Positions 1 to 9,156 of a stretch of 9,284 nucleotides of DNA are shown one piece after another. The notes beneath the pieces are model-generated. The model was given only the letters and a program-made list of their open reading frames with translations. It searched no databases and was not told the origin of the DNA. The translations under genes and the position numbers were made by a program. The DNA is from Candidatus Dadabacteria bacterium. Lineage in GTDB: Bacteria > J088. Numbering within the stretch: the stretch's first letter is position 1; the number at the start of each line of letters is the position of its first letter. The stretch covers positions 1 to 9,284 of the forward strand of contig RFIY01000323.1 in the NCBI GenBank assembly GCA_003695505.1. Reading direction: 5' to 3'.

Positions 1-49
1 ACACTGGCTTGCGCGGTGGGTTGATCACGACGGGGAAGGATCCGGGGCG

Positions 50-2221
50 ATGGCAGGTGGGGTCTGGCTGGCAATCACGATAGCGGCAAATTTGCTCGCT
101 GTCACGACCGTGGCGGCTGAAACGAATACGGCCGTAGCGGATACGACCGACACGACGCAGGGCGCGACCGAGGCAACGGGCCACCAGGAGCCAGGTGGGC
201 CATGCGCGGGGGTCGCGATGGAAGACTGGATGGCCGCTGTATCCGTAGCGACCAATCTGTACGCGGACAGCCGCGCAACGGCGCTGCGCGCGCTTCGCGA
301 TTGCCGGGTGCCCGACATGCTGCTCGCGCCGATGGGATCGGTCCTGTTCATGACATCTCCGGGCGAGCTGATCGACGACACGATTTCGATTCTGCTCCAT
401 TCGCAATCTGAGCTGGCCACGCGCTATCTGCTCCGTTACGTCCGCTCGAACTGGGCCGACCCCGGGCAGGTGGATCGGATTCTTGACCGACTCGCCCAGA
501 AGAGGGATCCGGCGATCGATGCCCAGCTGCGCAACCTCGCCGAGCGGGGTCCGTCCCGTGAGTTGCGGCACGCCGCCGAAGGTGCGTTGCGCAGGTACAG
601 CCGTGCCAGCATGTCCCGACCGAATGCTTCTTCCGGAGAGGATCATCTCGCGCGGGCGCTACGGCGAGGCGCGGCTGGCCTGGTCGGCGCGACCGTGCTG
701 ACTTCGTTCGGTTCGGCGAGCCGGGATCGCGACAGCGCGGCAATGCCGGTCGGCGGCGCGGTTGGACTCGTCGCGGGGGCGGCCGGCAATGCAGTTCGGG
801 AGGCCTTTCTGGATACCGGACGCCTGCCGCGAACCCTCGTCGCCAGCGCGCGCCGGCTGGAGTACTCGCTGTGGGGCCTTGGTGTCGGGGTCTGGGGTGC
901 CGCGGCCGTTCTGGAGGAGCGCGACAATACACGCGAGATCGACAACCGCATGGAGAAAACCGTACTGGGCGCAGTGATCGGAAACCTGACCGGTTATGCC
1001 GGCGCGTTGCTCGACCGGGGTTCCTATGCGCCAAAGAAGGAAGCCTTCGTCGAGATGGGCTTCGGCGATGGTCTGCTGGCCGGCCTCGGTACCGGTCTGC
1101 TGCTGGATGACCCGACGCCTACCGGATTCTGGGCTGTCAATGCGGGCACGATGCTGATCGGCGGCACGCTCGGACGTCTGCTGGGAACCCGCATCGACTA
1201 CCAGGACAATGACCTGGCTGCACTGGTGACGATTCCCATATGGACAACGCTGTTGGGGCCGCAAACGGTGGTCGCTTTCGGCGCGGATCCGCACGGGAGA
1301 GACTACACCGGGCTGAGCCTGCTCGGGTTGAGTCTCGGCTCCGCCGCGTCGATGCTGGTGGCGAATCAGCGTGAGGCGTCGGCCGACCGCGTACTGACCA
1401 CGGATGTGTTTGCAGCCGAGGGCGTGCTGGGCATCGCCAGTTTCCACGCTGTTGTCGACAATCGGCTGCCGCGGATTGCATACCCCGACCGCCACGAAAA
1501 GGCGGCAGGAATCGTCGGAGCGGCCCTGCTCGGCGGTGGACTGGGATTTGGCCTGGCCGACCGCATCGAGCTGGACCGCGACGGGGCGCTGGCCGTCAGT
1601 CTGTCGGCCATGTTCGGTGCCGCCAACGGTGCGGGCTGGTATGGCGCGGTCGTTGGCCGAGACCAGCGGGTCGGCAGCCGCATGGCCGGTTCATCCGGAC
1701 TCGGCGTTGTCGCCGGCAGCGCGCTGGGGCTGGGCGTTGCGATGTCGCTGGATCCCGATGTGACATCGCAGGGTGCCGTCGCAACAACGACGTTGCTGGC
1801 AACCGGCGCCGGACTGCTTGGCGGACTCGTCGCGGAATCGGATCGCCTCGCGCCGCCTGCCGTCATTGCGCTCGACGCCGGGCTGGCAAGTGGCGTCCTT
1901 CTGCTCGGCGTTGGCGTGGAGCCCAGACCCATGTTATGGATGCCGGTTGGTGGCATTGTCGGCGGCGGAACAGCGGCGTTGATCGCGTTCGCCGCCGTCG
2001 ATCGCTCTCGTGTGATTTCCGGGGCCGGTCTTGCGGGCCTGGTCACTGGTGGCGGCGTGGCGACGCTGATTACCGCGCGTCGACATGGTCGGCGAAGCGA
2101 TGCGGAGCCGAAGGATTCGAGTCGCTGGCGTGGTCCCGGAACCCCGACCGTCACATGGCTCGACGCATCCTACGTCGATCGCGTGCCGTTACAGGGCGCG
2201 CAACTGATCTGGAAGTTTTGA
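50..2221 (+). CDS. Uncharacterised exported protein: HEAT-like helical region followed by glycine-rich hydrophobic repeats
   Basis: I do not recognise this 723-residue protein. Residues 1-23 look like a signal peptide (hydrophobic core, V-A-A before E24) but lack the usual positive charges after the Met. Residues 24-55 are a Thr/Ala/Gly linker. Residues 56-185 are charged amphipathic helices; the part from about 138 to 183 resembles HEAT-type repeats. From about 205 to 675 come roughly 15 hydrophobic Gly/Ala-rich segments of 15-20 residues, joined by short loops with D, R or DP, in an approximate 61-67-residue unit. The motif MPVGG-x-VG occurs at 232-239 and 631-638. The tail ends in Trp-Lys-Phe. 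This suggests an exported, membrane-embedded protein, either of glycine-zipper helices or an outer-membrane protein; that is inference. An AAGGA sequence 9 nt before the ATG supports this start, but the frame is open to the left edge, so the gene could begin outside the window. The next gene converges on it. Confidence 0.82.
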   Translation: MAGGVWLAITIAANLLAVTTVAAETNTAVADTTDTTQGATEATGHQEPGGPCAGVAMEDWMAAVSVATNLYADSRATALRALRDCRVPDMLLAPMGSVLFMTSPGELIDDTISILLHSQSELATRYLLRYVRSNWADPGQVDRILDRLAQKRDPAIDAQLRNLAERGPSRELRHAAEGALRRYSRASMSRPNASSGEDHLARALRRGAAGLVGATVLTSFGSASRDRDSAAMPVGGAVGLVAGAAGNAVREAFLDTGRLPRTLVASARRLEYSLWGLGVGVWGAAAVLEERDNTREIDNRMEKTVLGAVIGNLTGYAGALLDRGSYAPKKEAFVEMGFGDGLLAGLGTGLLLDDPTPTGFWAVNAGTMLIGGTLGRLLGTRIDYQDNDLAALVTIPIWTTLLGPQTVVAFGADPHGRDYTGLSLLGLSLGSAASMLVANQREASADRVLTTDVFAAEGVLGIASFHAVVDNRLPRIAYPDRHEKAAGIVGAALLGGGLGFGLADRIELDRDGALAVSLSAMFGAANGAGWYGAVVGRDQRVGSRMAGSSGLGVVAGSALGLGVAMSLDPDVTSQGAVATTTLLATGAGLLGGLVAESDRLAPPAVIALDAGLASGVLLLGVGVEPRPMLWMPVGGIVGGGTAALIAFAAVDRSRVISGAGLAGLVTGGGVATLITARRHGRRSDAEPKDSSRWRGPGTPTVTWLDASYVDRVPLQGAQLIWKF

Positions 2222-2263
2222 TTGCATGTCGCGCATCGTGTGGTCGACGACTCCCCGGACAGA
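2222..2263. other. Short gap between convergent genes
   Basis: These 42 bases separate the stop of the + strand repeat protein from the stop of the - strand cysteine-cluster gene. I see no stem followed by a T run on either strand, so neither gene has an obvious intrinsic terminator here. Confidence 0.6.
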
Positions 2264-2821
2264 TCAGCTCCGACCGACATTGTTGCGTTTGCGGGTTTCC
2301 TGAATGATCCGGTCAATGACCTCTTCGGGAAGATCATCGCGTTGCGACAGCACATCTTCGAGACGATGCTGCAGTTCATGGATCATGACAAAACCGCAGT
2401 CGGGTGGTAGCTGCGGCAACACGGCCCACCGGAGGTTGTCGGGGTATTCACGGCAGATACCGGGCCGTGAACCGTAATTGCGGCAACGCTTCTGTTCGCG
2501 ATCCCAGTGCAGACAGCGGAAGCGAACGACCTGGGTCTCGCGTTCGACAACGGGATCCACGAACCGGTTGATACGCGCCTGCCAGCCCGTCCAGATCCCG
2601 AGCACTGGCGGTACACGCAGCAGCAGTGCCGGCACCCGGATCGAGGGCTGTTCACAGCAGGCACCGCAATCGTTGCATTCTCCCTGTAGCGTCCAGCCCG
2701 GTGGGCGGCCGCGCAATCGTTGCCAGGCGCGCCAGATCGAGCGATCGAGTGACCAGAACAGGCGCGCAATCCATTTGATCACCCGCCGAATCGGTCCGTC
2801 ACTGATCGTCGCATCGGGCAT
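2264..2821 (-). CDS. YkgJ-family cysteine cluster protein (putative metal-chelating, UPF0153/CxxCxxCC type)
   Basis: A 185-residue protein with the hallmark of the YkgJ/CxxCxxCC family: C49-x2-C52-x2-C55-C56, then C103, C113, an R-P pair at 119-120, C123-R124 and C142. The family is thought to bind zinc or an iron-sulfur centre through these cysteines; its biochemical role is not established and I infer none. Residues 10-46 form a basic, Trp-rich amphipathic stretch that could sit against a membrane. The tail (from about 150) is charged and helical. The ATG at 2821 is preferred. A TTG at 2833 would add four residues, but it lies inside the T-rich tract of the upstream terminator and lacks a ribosome site. 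GGGG six nt before the ATG is the only Shine-Dalgarno-like sequence. The gene follows gltD on the same strand but sits beyond a terminator, so its expression needs read-through or a promoter near the end of gltD. Family call is firm, function is not. Confidence 0.9.
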   Translation of the reverse strand: MPDATISDGPIRRVIKWIARLFWSLDRSIWRAWQRLRGRPPGWTLQGECNDCGACCEQPSIRVPALLLRVPPVLGIWTGWQARINRFVDPVVERETQVVRFRCLHWDREQKRCRNYGSRPGICREYPDNLRWAVLPQLPPDCGFVMIHELQHRLEDVLSQRDDLPEEVIDRIIQETRKRNNVGRS

Positions 2822-2830
2822 CGTGCACCC

Positions 2831-2862
2831 CAAAAGAAAAGAGCGGCGAATCCTCGCCGCTC
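2831..2862 (-). terminator. Rho-independent terminator of the gltBD operon
   Basis: A perfect 9-bp stem, GAGCGGCGA (2841-2849) and TCGCCGCTC (2854-2862), closes a 4-nt loop. Read on the - strand it is followed at once by TTTTCTTTT (2840-2832). It begins 25 bases after the gltD stop codon, so it should end gltBD transcription. On the + strand no T run follows, so it acts in one direction only. Its T tract runs to within 10 bases of the start of the cysteine-cluster gene. Confidence 0.9.
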
Positions 2863-2887
2863 ATCGTAGCAAATTGTCTGTCCGCCA

Positions 2888-4369
2888 TTACCGGGTTGCC
2901 AGCATGTCGGGCAGTGTACGCCGTCGTCCGCGTGGCAGCTCGCTGCGCCCCATCAGATACTCGTCGACGGCCCGTGCGGCACGGCGACCATCACTGATCG
3001 CCCAGACGACCAGGGACTGCCCACGCGTCATATCGCCGGCGCAGAACACCTTGTCGAGGCTGGTTTTCCAGTTCCGGTCGGTTGCGACGTTGCCGCGATC
3101 GGTCAGCTCGAGTTCGAGCTGCTCGATCAGGCCTTCGCGCACGGGGTGGACGAACCCCATCGCCAGCAATACCAGTTCGCAGGGGATCTCGAACGTGCTG
3201 TCCGGGATTTCATCGAAACTGCTGCGGTCTTCATTCCACTGCAGGCGTACGACCTCGAGCGCGCGGACGCGTCCCTGGTCGTCGCCGAGGAAGCGGCGTG
3301 TCATCACCGCAAATTCCCGGCGGGCGCCTTCTTTGTGTGCGTGGCTGGTACGCAGCATATAGGGCCACCACGGCCACGGCGGATTCTCGGCCCGCTGCTC
3401 AGGTGGTTGTGGCAACAGCTCCAGATTGAGAACCTCGATCGCTCCCTGGCGAATCGACGTCCCGATACAGTCCGATCCGGTATCTCCGCCACCGATCACG
3501 ACCACGCGCTTGCCCTCGGCCCAGATCGCTTCGTCTTCGGGAATCGTGTCGCCCTCATTGCGCCTGTTCTGCTGGCGCAGAAAGTCCATCGCAAAGTGAA
3601 TGCCCGCCAGCTCGCGCCCTGGCACGGGCAGATCGCGTGGCTGTTCGGAACCGCAGGCGAGCAGGACAGCGTCGTGCTGATCGACCAGTTCGGTTGCCGG
3701 CACATCGACGCCGATATGTGTATTGGGACGGAAGGTCACGCCCTCGGCTTCCATCTGTTCAATGCGCCGGTCGATGATGTCCTTGCGCATCTTGAAGTGT
3801 GGAATCCCATAGCGCAACAGGCCGCCAATGCGATCCTGCTTCTCGAATACGGTCACGTCGTGGCCGGCGCGTGCGAGCTGCTGCGCCGCCGCGAGACCTG
3901 CCGGGCCACTACCGACGATCGCGACGCGCTTGCCCGTTTTCTTCGCCGCCGGTCTCGGCTTCAGTGCTTCGCCGTTTTCGAAGCCGGTGTCCGCGATGGT
4001 GCGTTCGATCTGCTTGATCGTCACCGGGTCGATATTGATGTTGAGCGTACACGCCGCCTCGCACGGCGCGGGACAGACGCGCCCGGTAATCTCGGGGAAA
4101 TTGTTGGTCGCGTGCAGGCGGTCCAGCGCATGTGGCCAGTCCTGTTCATACACCAGGTGATTCCAGTCGGGAATGATGTTGCTCAGTGGGCAACCAAAGT
4201 CCGACTGGCAGAACGGCACCCCGCAGTCCATGCAACGCGCGGCCTGTGTGACGACGGTGTCCGTCGGATTGTATGCGAAGACTTCCTGCTGATCCGCCTT
4301 GCGTTCCTCAACGTCACGGTAGCTGACGTCGACGCGTTCGATTTCCAGGAATCCGGTTGGCTTGCCCAT
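2888..4369 (-). CDS. gltD: Glutamate synthase (NADPH) small subunit
   Basis: A 493-residue GOGAT beta subunit, of usual length. It oxidises NADPH and passes electrons through FAD and [4Fe-4S] clusters to the GltB partner in the cytoplasm. Visible motifs in order: an N-terminal cysteine region with C46-x2-C49-x4-C54-x5-C60 and C99-x3-C103-x3-C107, which supplies iron-sulfur ligands in the family; the FAD-binding dinucleotide fold with GSGPAG at 153-158; the second nucleotide fold, for NADPH, with GGGDTG near residue 293; and the C-terminal flavin motif C-A-G-D-M followed by A-I-S-D-G-R-R-A-A. Nothing essential is missing. The ATG lies 4 bases after the gltB stop. Its ribosome site (AGGGAG) overlaps the end of gltB, so the two are probably translationally coupled and made in matching amounts. 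The related archaeal-type or stand-alone GltD-like oxidoreductases are unlikely because gltB is directly adjacent. Confidence 0.98.
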   Translation of the reverse strand: MGKPTGFLEIERVDVSYRDVEERKADQQEVFAYNPTDTVVTQAARCMDCGVPFCQSDFGCPLSNIIPDWNHLVYEQDWPHALDRLHATNNFPEITGRVCPAPCEAACTLNINIDPVTIKQIERTIADTGFENGEALKPRPAAKKTGKRVAIVGSGPAGLAAAQQLARAGHDVTVFEKQDRIGGLLRYGIPHFKMRKDIIDRRIEQMEAEGVTFRPNTHIGVDVPATELVDQHDAVLLACGSEQPRDLPVPGRELAGIHFAMDFLRQQNRRNEGDTIPEDEAIWAEGKRVVVIGGGDTGSDCIGTSIRQGAIEVLNLELLPQPPEQRAENPPWPWWPYMLRTSHAHKEGARREFAVMTRRFLGDDQGRVRALEVVRLQWNEDRSSFDEIPDSTFEIPCELVLLAMGFVHPVREGLIEQLELELTDRGNVATDRNWKTSLDKVFCAGDMTRGQSLVVWAISDGRRAARAVDEYLMGRSELPRGRRRTLPDMLATR

Positions 4370-4373
4370 CGGT

Positions 4374-7300
4374 TCAATACTCCCTGTGCGCGAGGCCCTG
4401 TTCGAGCGCGATCCGGTAGTCGACGGGCATCACCTTGATCAGTCGCTCGACCGTATTATCCCAGTCGTTGAGCGCCCGCTCGCCAACGGTACTGCCCGTT
4501 CGCTCGACGTGTTCCTGGATCCAGCCGCGCACGGCTTCGATTTCTTTTTCGTCTTCGAGGCGTTCCAGTTCGACCATTTCCGGGTTGAGCATGCGCTCAA
4601 ACTCGTCGCGATCCATCAGGACATAGGCGATCCCGCCACTCATACCGGCCGCGAAGTTCCGGCCCACGTCGCCGAGAATCACCGCGTGCCCGCCGGTCAT
4701 GTATTCGCAGCCGTGATCACCGACGCCCTCGACGACTGCGGTCACGCCGGAGTTCCGTACGCAGAAGCGCTCTCCGGCCCTTCCGCGGATGAACGCCTTG
4801 CCGTCGGTCGCGCCATAGAACGACACGTTGCCGATGATCATGTTCTCTTCGGGCACGAACCGGCAATCGTTGAAGGGCCGTACCGACAGGGTTGCGCCCG
4901 ACAGTCCCTTGCCGAAATAGTCGTTGGCGTCACCGATCAGGTCGAAGCGGATGCCTTTTGTCATGAAGGCGCCAAAGCTCTGACCGGCTGTCCCCGTGAA
5001 CGTAAAGTGGATCGTCTCGGGCGGCAGGCCATCCGCGCCGTAACGGCGGCTGACCTCGTAACTGAGCATCGTGCCGCAGGTCCGGTTGCGGTTGCGAATC
5101 GCGAATTCGCCGCGAACGGGATCGCGCTTTTCCAGTGCCGGCTTTGCGGCTTCGATCAGCTTCCGGTCGAGAATGTCGTCGATCGGATGTTGTTGCGCGA
5201 TGTTGCAGTACATATCGGTCGGCTTTTCGGCCGGCGCCGGCTGCAACAGTCGCGACAGATCCAGGCCGCGCGCCTTCCAGTGGGTGTCGAGCCGGTCGTC
5301 GGGCTGCAACACCTGAACCTGGCCGACCATCTCGTCGATCGTACGAAACCCGAGTTCCGCCATCAGTTCGCGGATTTCCTCGGCGACGAAGCGGAAGTAG
5401 TTGACGACCGCATCGGCATCGCCGGCAAAGCGCTCGCGCAGTTCCGGGCGCTGCGTCGCAATGCCGACCGAACAGGTATTCAGATGGCACTTGCGCAACA
5501 TGATGCAGCCCATTGTGATCAGCGCGGCGGTTGCGAATCCGAACTCTTCGGCACCGAGCAGTGTGGCAACGACGACATCGCGGCCGGTGCGCAGCCCGCC
5601 ATCGGTCTCGACAACGATGCGGCTACGCAGACCGTTGTCGACGAGCACCTGGTGCGTCTCGGCCAGACCAAGTTCCCAGGTCGTTCCGGCGTGCTTGATC
5701 GACGACAGCGGCGACGCGCCCGTCCCGCCGCCGTTTCCGGCGATCAGCACGACATCGGCATACGCCTTGGCCACGCCGGCGGCGATCGTGCCAACGCCGA
5801 CCTTGGAGACGAGCTTGACGTTGATCCGCGCTTTCGGGTTCGCGTTCTTGAGGTCGAAAATCAGTTGCGCGAGATCTTCGATCGAATAGATGTCGTGGTG
5901 CGGCGGCGGCGAAATCAGACCAACGCCCGGCGTCGAATGGCGGACGGCGGCAATCTCGACACTGACCTTGTGTCCGGGGAGCTGTCCACCTTCGCCTGGC
6001 TTGGCGCCCTGGGCCATCTTGATCTGGATTTCGTCGGCGTTGGCCAGGTAGTTCGCGGTCACACCAAACCGACCGGACGCAACCTGCTTGATCGCGCTTC
6101 GCCTGGAGTCACCATTGGGCAGCGGGACATAGCGATAATCGGCTTCGCCGCCCTCTCCAGTATTCGACTTGCCACCGATCCGGTTCATCGCGATCGCCAG
6201 CGTCTCATGCGCTTCGGCCGAAATCGATCCCAGCGACATCGCGCCGGTCTTGAAGCGGCGCATGATCGCCTCGGCCGGTTCGACTTCTTCGATTGGCACC
6301 GGCTCGCGATCCGGCGCGAATCGCAACAGCCCACGAATGGTCATCGCGCGTTCCGCATCATGGTTGACCTCGGCCGCGAACGCCCGGTAGGCCTCTGCGT
6401 CGTTGAAGCGAACGGCCTTTTGCAAATTGGCGATTGCGACCGGTGACCAGTGGTGCTCCTCACCTTCCATCCGCCAGTGATATTCGCCGCCCCAGTCCAG
6501 ATGGACATCGGCAACATAACGTTCCGGGAATGCGGCCTGATGGCGGTCGATGGACTCCTTGGCGACGCTTTCGAGGCCTGCGCCAGAAATTCGGCTCGGC
6601 GTGTTCGTGAAAAATTCGTCGACGAAATCACGATCAAGCCCCACGGCCTCGAAAATCTGCGCACCGTGATAGCTCATCAGCGTGCTGACGCCCATCTTGC
6701 TGAACGTCTTGAGCATGCCTTTGCCGATGCCCTTGATGTAGTTCTTGACCGCTGCTTCATAGTCGTCGAATTCGAACTCCGGGTCTTCGCACATCTCGCG
6801 CAACGTCTCGAACGCGAGATAGGGATTAACGGCATTGACCCCATAGCCGGCCAACAGGCAGAAATGATGGACTTCGCGCGGTTCGCCAGATTCGAGAATG
6901 ATCCCGCAGCGCTTGCGCAGACCGGCCCGAATCAGGTGATGGTGGACCGCACTCGCCGCCAGCAACGCTGGCAGGGCGGCATGGAACTGGTCGACGCCAC
7001 GATCCGAAAGGATCACGGCGGTTGCCCCGTTGCGTACCGCGTCTGCAACATCTTCCAGCAACTGGCGCAATTTCGACTTGAAGCCATCGACACCACGATC
7101 GACCGGGTACAGCAACGGCAGCGTAACACTACGCAGCTTGTCGTCCGGCGCATTGCGGATTCTGGCCAGCGCCTCGTCGGTCAGGATCGGCTGCTCGAGT
7201 TCGAGCTGGTGAGCGTGCTCAGGTGTCTCGTCGAGCAGGTTGCCTTCAGCGCCAACGAGCACCTTCAGGCTCATCACCAGCTCTTCACGAATCGGATCGA

Positions 7301-8942
7301 TCGGCGGGTTGGAGACCTGGGCGAAATGCTGGAAAAAATAGTCGTAGAGCAGCTTCGGACGGTTGCTCAAGACCGCCAGCGGCGTATCGGTACCCATCGC
7401 GCCGATCGGTTCCTTGCCCTGCTGGGCGGTTGGTCCCAACAGAAACGTCTTGTCTTCGACCGTATAGCCGAAGGCCTGCTGCCGCTGAATCAGCGGCAGT
7501 TCCGTACCGTTTGCCACAGGTTCGGTCTCGGGCAGGTCGGCCAGCGTGAACTTCTGTTCCGCGACCCACTGCGCATACGGCTTCTGGGTGCAGACCGTCC
7601 GTTTGACTTCCTCGTCTTCGATGATGCGTCCCTGCTCGAGATCGAGCAGGAAAATCCGGCCCGGCTGCAGGCGCCCCTTGCGCACGATCGACCGTTCAGG
7701 CAGATCGAGGACGCCGACTTCGGATGCGAGCACGACGAGACCTTCGTCGGTCACGACGAACCGCGACGGGCGCAAGCCATTGCGGTCGAGCGTCGCGCCC
7801 GCGACGATGCCGTCGGTAAACGCCATCGATGCCGGACCGTCCCACGGTTCCATCAGTGATTCGTGATACCGGAAAAAGCCTCGTCGCGCATCATCGACAC
7901 GGTGGTCATGCTCGTACGCTTCGGGAATCATCATCAGCATTGCATGCGGCAGGCTGCGCCCACCCTGAACGAGCAGTTCCAGCGCGTTGTCGAAACATGC
8001 AGAATCGCTGGCACCGGCGCGAATGACCGGATGGAGCCAGCGTACATCGTCGCCGAACTCCGGATGCGCGAGCAGCCCCTCGCGCGCGGCCATCCAGTTG
8101 ACGTTGCCCTGGAGCGTGTTGATCTCGCCGTTGTGGCACATGTAGCGGAACGGCTGCGCCAGATCCCATTCCGGGAAGGTATTGGTGCTGAACCGCTGAT
8201 GGACCAGCGCGAGTGCGGTCGTGATGGCCGGGTCGTCCAGATCGGGGAAATACTGTTTGACCTGCTCGGCCAGCAGCAAGCCCTTGTAGATCAGCGTATT
8301 GGCGCTGAAGCTCGCGAAATAGACATCTTCCGGGATATCAAGCCCCGACGTACGGATTTCGCGCTCGATCTGCTTGCGCGTCAGATAGACGTCGCGCTCG
8401 AACGCCTTGCGATCACTCAGTCGAGAGGCCTTCTCGATGAAAAACTGGAAAATGTCAGGTTCCTTGCGGCGGGCGATTTCGCCAAGCGCAGATGAATCGA
8501 CCGGAACACGGCGCCAGCCGAGGAAACGGTGCCCCCGCTCGGTGCTGATTCGCTCGATGATCGCACGTGCATCACGTTGTACGCCTTCGTCCTTGCGCAG
8601 GAACACGACACCGGCGGCATACGTGCCTTCGTCGGGCAGCTCGATCCCTTCGCTGCGGGTGACCTTGCGCAGGAAGGTGTCCGGCATTTGCATCAGGATA
8701 CCCGCGCCATCGCCCGTCTTGCCGTCGGCGCCAGCGGCACCCCGGTGCGTCAGGTTGACGAGGATTTCAATCGCCTGATCAACCAGTTCGTGCGAGCGAC
8801 GATTATTCAGATCGGCGATCATGCCGATCCCGCAGGCGTCAACCTCGGTCGTGCCGTCGTATAGTCCCGCGCGGCGGCCGCGCTTCAGGGATTCGGTGCG
8901 GCTGAGCTTCAGCGGATCGTAGATGTAACGTCCAGCGCGAAT
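4374..8942 (-). CDS. gltB: Glutamate synthase (NADPH) large subunit, probable ATT start
   Basis: GOGAT alpha subunit: hydrolyses glutamine and moves the ammonia through an internal tunnel to 2-oxoglutarate, giving two glutamates with GltD as electron donor. Counting from the ATT at 8942 it has 1522 residues. Residues 1-36 are a propeptide and C37 is the N-terminal nucleophile (D-A-C-G-I-G). The class II amidotransferase domain runs to about 465, with R67 in THRGA and N271-G272 in HNGEIN. A central domain follows, then the FMN domain (about 870-1260) with [10 protein letters not shown] near 980 and the [3Fe-4S] ligands C1146-x5-C1152-x4-C1157. The GXGXG beta-helix domain ends the protein. The first ATG (8822) would omit C37. 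No ATG, GTG or TTG lies between it and the in-frame stop at 8970-8972, while the ATT sits 8 nt after AGGAG. Identity is certain; the start codon is inferred. The sequence resembles deltaproteobacterial, Firmicutes and cyanobacterial GltB more than the enterobacterial type. Confidence 0.96.
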   Translation of the reverse strand: MRAGRYIYDPLKLSRTESLKRGRRAGLYDGTTEVDACGIGMIADLNNRRSHELVDQAIEILVNLTHRGAAGADGKTGDGAGILMQMPDTFLRKVTRSEGIELPDEGTYAAGVVFLRKDEGVQRDARAIIERISTERGHRFLGWRRVPVDSSALGEIARRKEPDIFQFFIEKASRLSDRKAFERDVYLTRKQIEREIRTSGLDIPEDVYFASFSANTLIYKGLLLAEQVKQYFPDLDDPAITTALALVHQRFSTNTFPEWDLAQPFRYMCHNGEINTLQGNVNWMAAREGLLAHPEFGDDVRWLHPVIRAGASDSACFDNALELLVQGGRSLPHAMLMMIPEAYEHDHRVDDARRGFFRYHESLMEPWDGPASMAFTDGIVAGATLDRNGLRPSRFVVTDEGLVVLASEVGVLDLPERSIVRKGRLQPGRIFLLDLEQGRIIEDEEVKRTVCTQKPYAQWVAEQKFTLADLPETEPVANGTELPLIQRQQAFGYTVEDKTFLLGPTAQQGKEPIGAMGTDTPLAVLSNRPKLLYDYFFQHFAQVSNPPIDPIREELVMSLKVLVGAEGNLLDETPEHAHQLELEQPILTDEALARIRNAPDDKLRSVTLPLLYPVDRGVDGFKSKLRQLLEDVADAVRNGATAVILSDRGVDQFHAALPALLAASAVHHHLIRAGLRKRCGIILESGEPREVHHFCLLAGYGVNAVNPYLAFETLREMCEDPEFEFDDYEAAVKNYIKGIGKGMLKTFSKMGVSTLMSYHGAQIFEAVGLDRDFVDEFFTNTPSRISGAGLESVAKESIDRHQAAFPERYVADVHLDWGGEYHWRMEGEEHHWSPVAIANLQKAVRFNDAEAYRAFAAEVNHDAERAMTIRGLLRFAPDREPVPIEEVEPAEAIMRRFKTGAMSLGSISAEAHETLAIAMNRIGGKSNTGEGGEADYRYVPLPNGDSRRSAIKQVASGRFGVTANYLANADEIQIKMAQGAKPGEGGQLPGHKVSVEIAAVRHSTPGVGLISPPPHHDIYSIEDLAQLIFDLKNANPKARINVKLVSKVGVGTIAAGVAKAYADVVLIAGNGGGTGASPLSSIKHAGTTWELGLAETHQVLVDNGLRSRIVVETDGGLRTGRDVVVATLLGAEEFGFATAALITMGCIMLRKCHLNTCSVGIATQRPELRERFAGDADAVVNYFRFVAEEIRELMAELGFRTIDEMVGQVQVLQPDDRLDTHWKARGLDLSRLLQPAPAEKPTDMYCNIAQQHPIDDILDRKLIEAAKPALEKRDPVRGEFAIRNRNRTCGTMLSYEVSRRYGADGLPPETIHFTFTGTAGQSFGAFMTKGIRFDLIGDANDYFGKGLSGATLSVRPFNDCRFVPEENMIIGNVSFYGATDGKAFIRGRAGERFCVRNSGVTAVVEGVGDHGCEYMTGGHAVILGDVGRNFAAGMSGGIAYVLMDRDEFERMLNPEMVELERLEDEKEIEAVRGWIQEHVERTGSTVGERALNDWDNTVERLIKVMPVDYRIALEQGLAHREY

Positions 8943-8950
8943 GGTACGAT

Positions 8951-8955
8951 CTCCT
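8951..8955 (-). promoter_or_regulatory. Ribosome binding site that decides the gltB start
   Basis: AGGAG on the - strand, followed by ATCGTACC (8 nt) and then the ATT codon at 8940-8942. It is the only strong Shine-Dalgarno sequence near the gltB N-terminus. Spacing is close to ideal for the ATT, but more than 120 nt from the first in-frame ATG. Confidence 0.75.
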
Positions 8956-9123
8956 GTTGTGGGTTGCGGTCACATCGGCGAGGTACATGCGATATACCTC
9001 CGCCACAGTCGGTGCCGACATGCATCCTGACCGAAGCGACAACGGCTCCGTGCAGGCTCGCGATCCAGTCATGTCTGATCGGTACATGTCAACGGACATT
9101 GCGCCGCTGTCCAGACGCGTTGT

Positions 9124-9146
9124 CCGGTACCGGCGCACATGCCGGT
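9124..9146. repeat. Palindrome and overlapping hairpin in the gltB leader
   Basis: CCGGTACCGG (9124-9133) is a perfect 10-base palindrome. Overlapping it, ACCGGC (9129-9134) and GCCGGT (9141-9146) form a 6-bp stem with a 6-nt loop. The two pairings exclude each other because they share bases 9129-9133. No T run follows on either strand, so this is not an intrinsic terminator. It could be an operator or an RNA fold in the leader; function is unknown. Confidence 0.4.
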
Positions 9147-9150
9147 GAGC

Positions 9151-9156
9151 GTTATA
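9151..9156 (-). promoter_or_regulatory. Candidate -10 element for gltB
   Basis: TATAAC on the - strand matches the TATAAT consensus at 5 of 6 positions. The region 16-18 bases upstream has nothing like TTGACA, though an AAAAT stretch lies between. A factor-dependent promoter would fit this pattern, but it may be chance. Confidence 0.25.

Noticed and set aside
2478-3362. A 294-codon + strand frame across the cysteine-cluster gene and the end of gltD.
   Set aside because: It overlaps two clearly recognisable genes on the other strand, is rich in Arg/Ser low-complexity sequence, and crosses the terminator.
3146-8864. Long open frames on the + strand opposite gltD and gltB (430, 694, 469 and 210 codons, and more).
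   Set aside because: They lie in the frame whose codons are exact complements of the sense codons, so their stops arise only where the sense gene uses TTA, CTA or TCA, which are rare in GC-rich genes. The - strand encodes clear GltB and GltD throughout.
8839-9021. A 60-codon frame on - from an ATG at 9021 through the gltB ribosome site, whose first part faintly recalls the N-terminal domain of tyrosine recombinases.
   Set aside because: It has no properly spaced ribosome site, its second half lies in GltB coding sequence in another frame, and the resemblance is short and by eye only.
9051-9067. Possible sigma-54 promoter for gltB (TGG ... TGCA on the - strand).
   Set aside because: The GG and GC elements are one base too far apart and the TGGCAC part is poor.
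9064-9092. Sigma-70 promoter built on the perfect TTGACA at 9087-9092 (- strand).
   Set aside because: At 16-18 bases spacing the would-be -10 hexamers (such as ACTGGA) do not resemble TATAAT.
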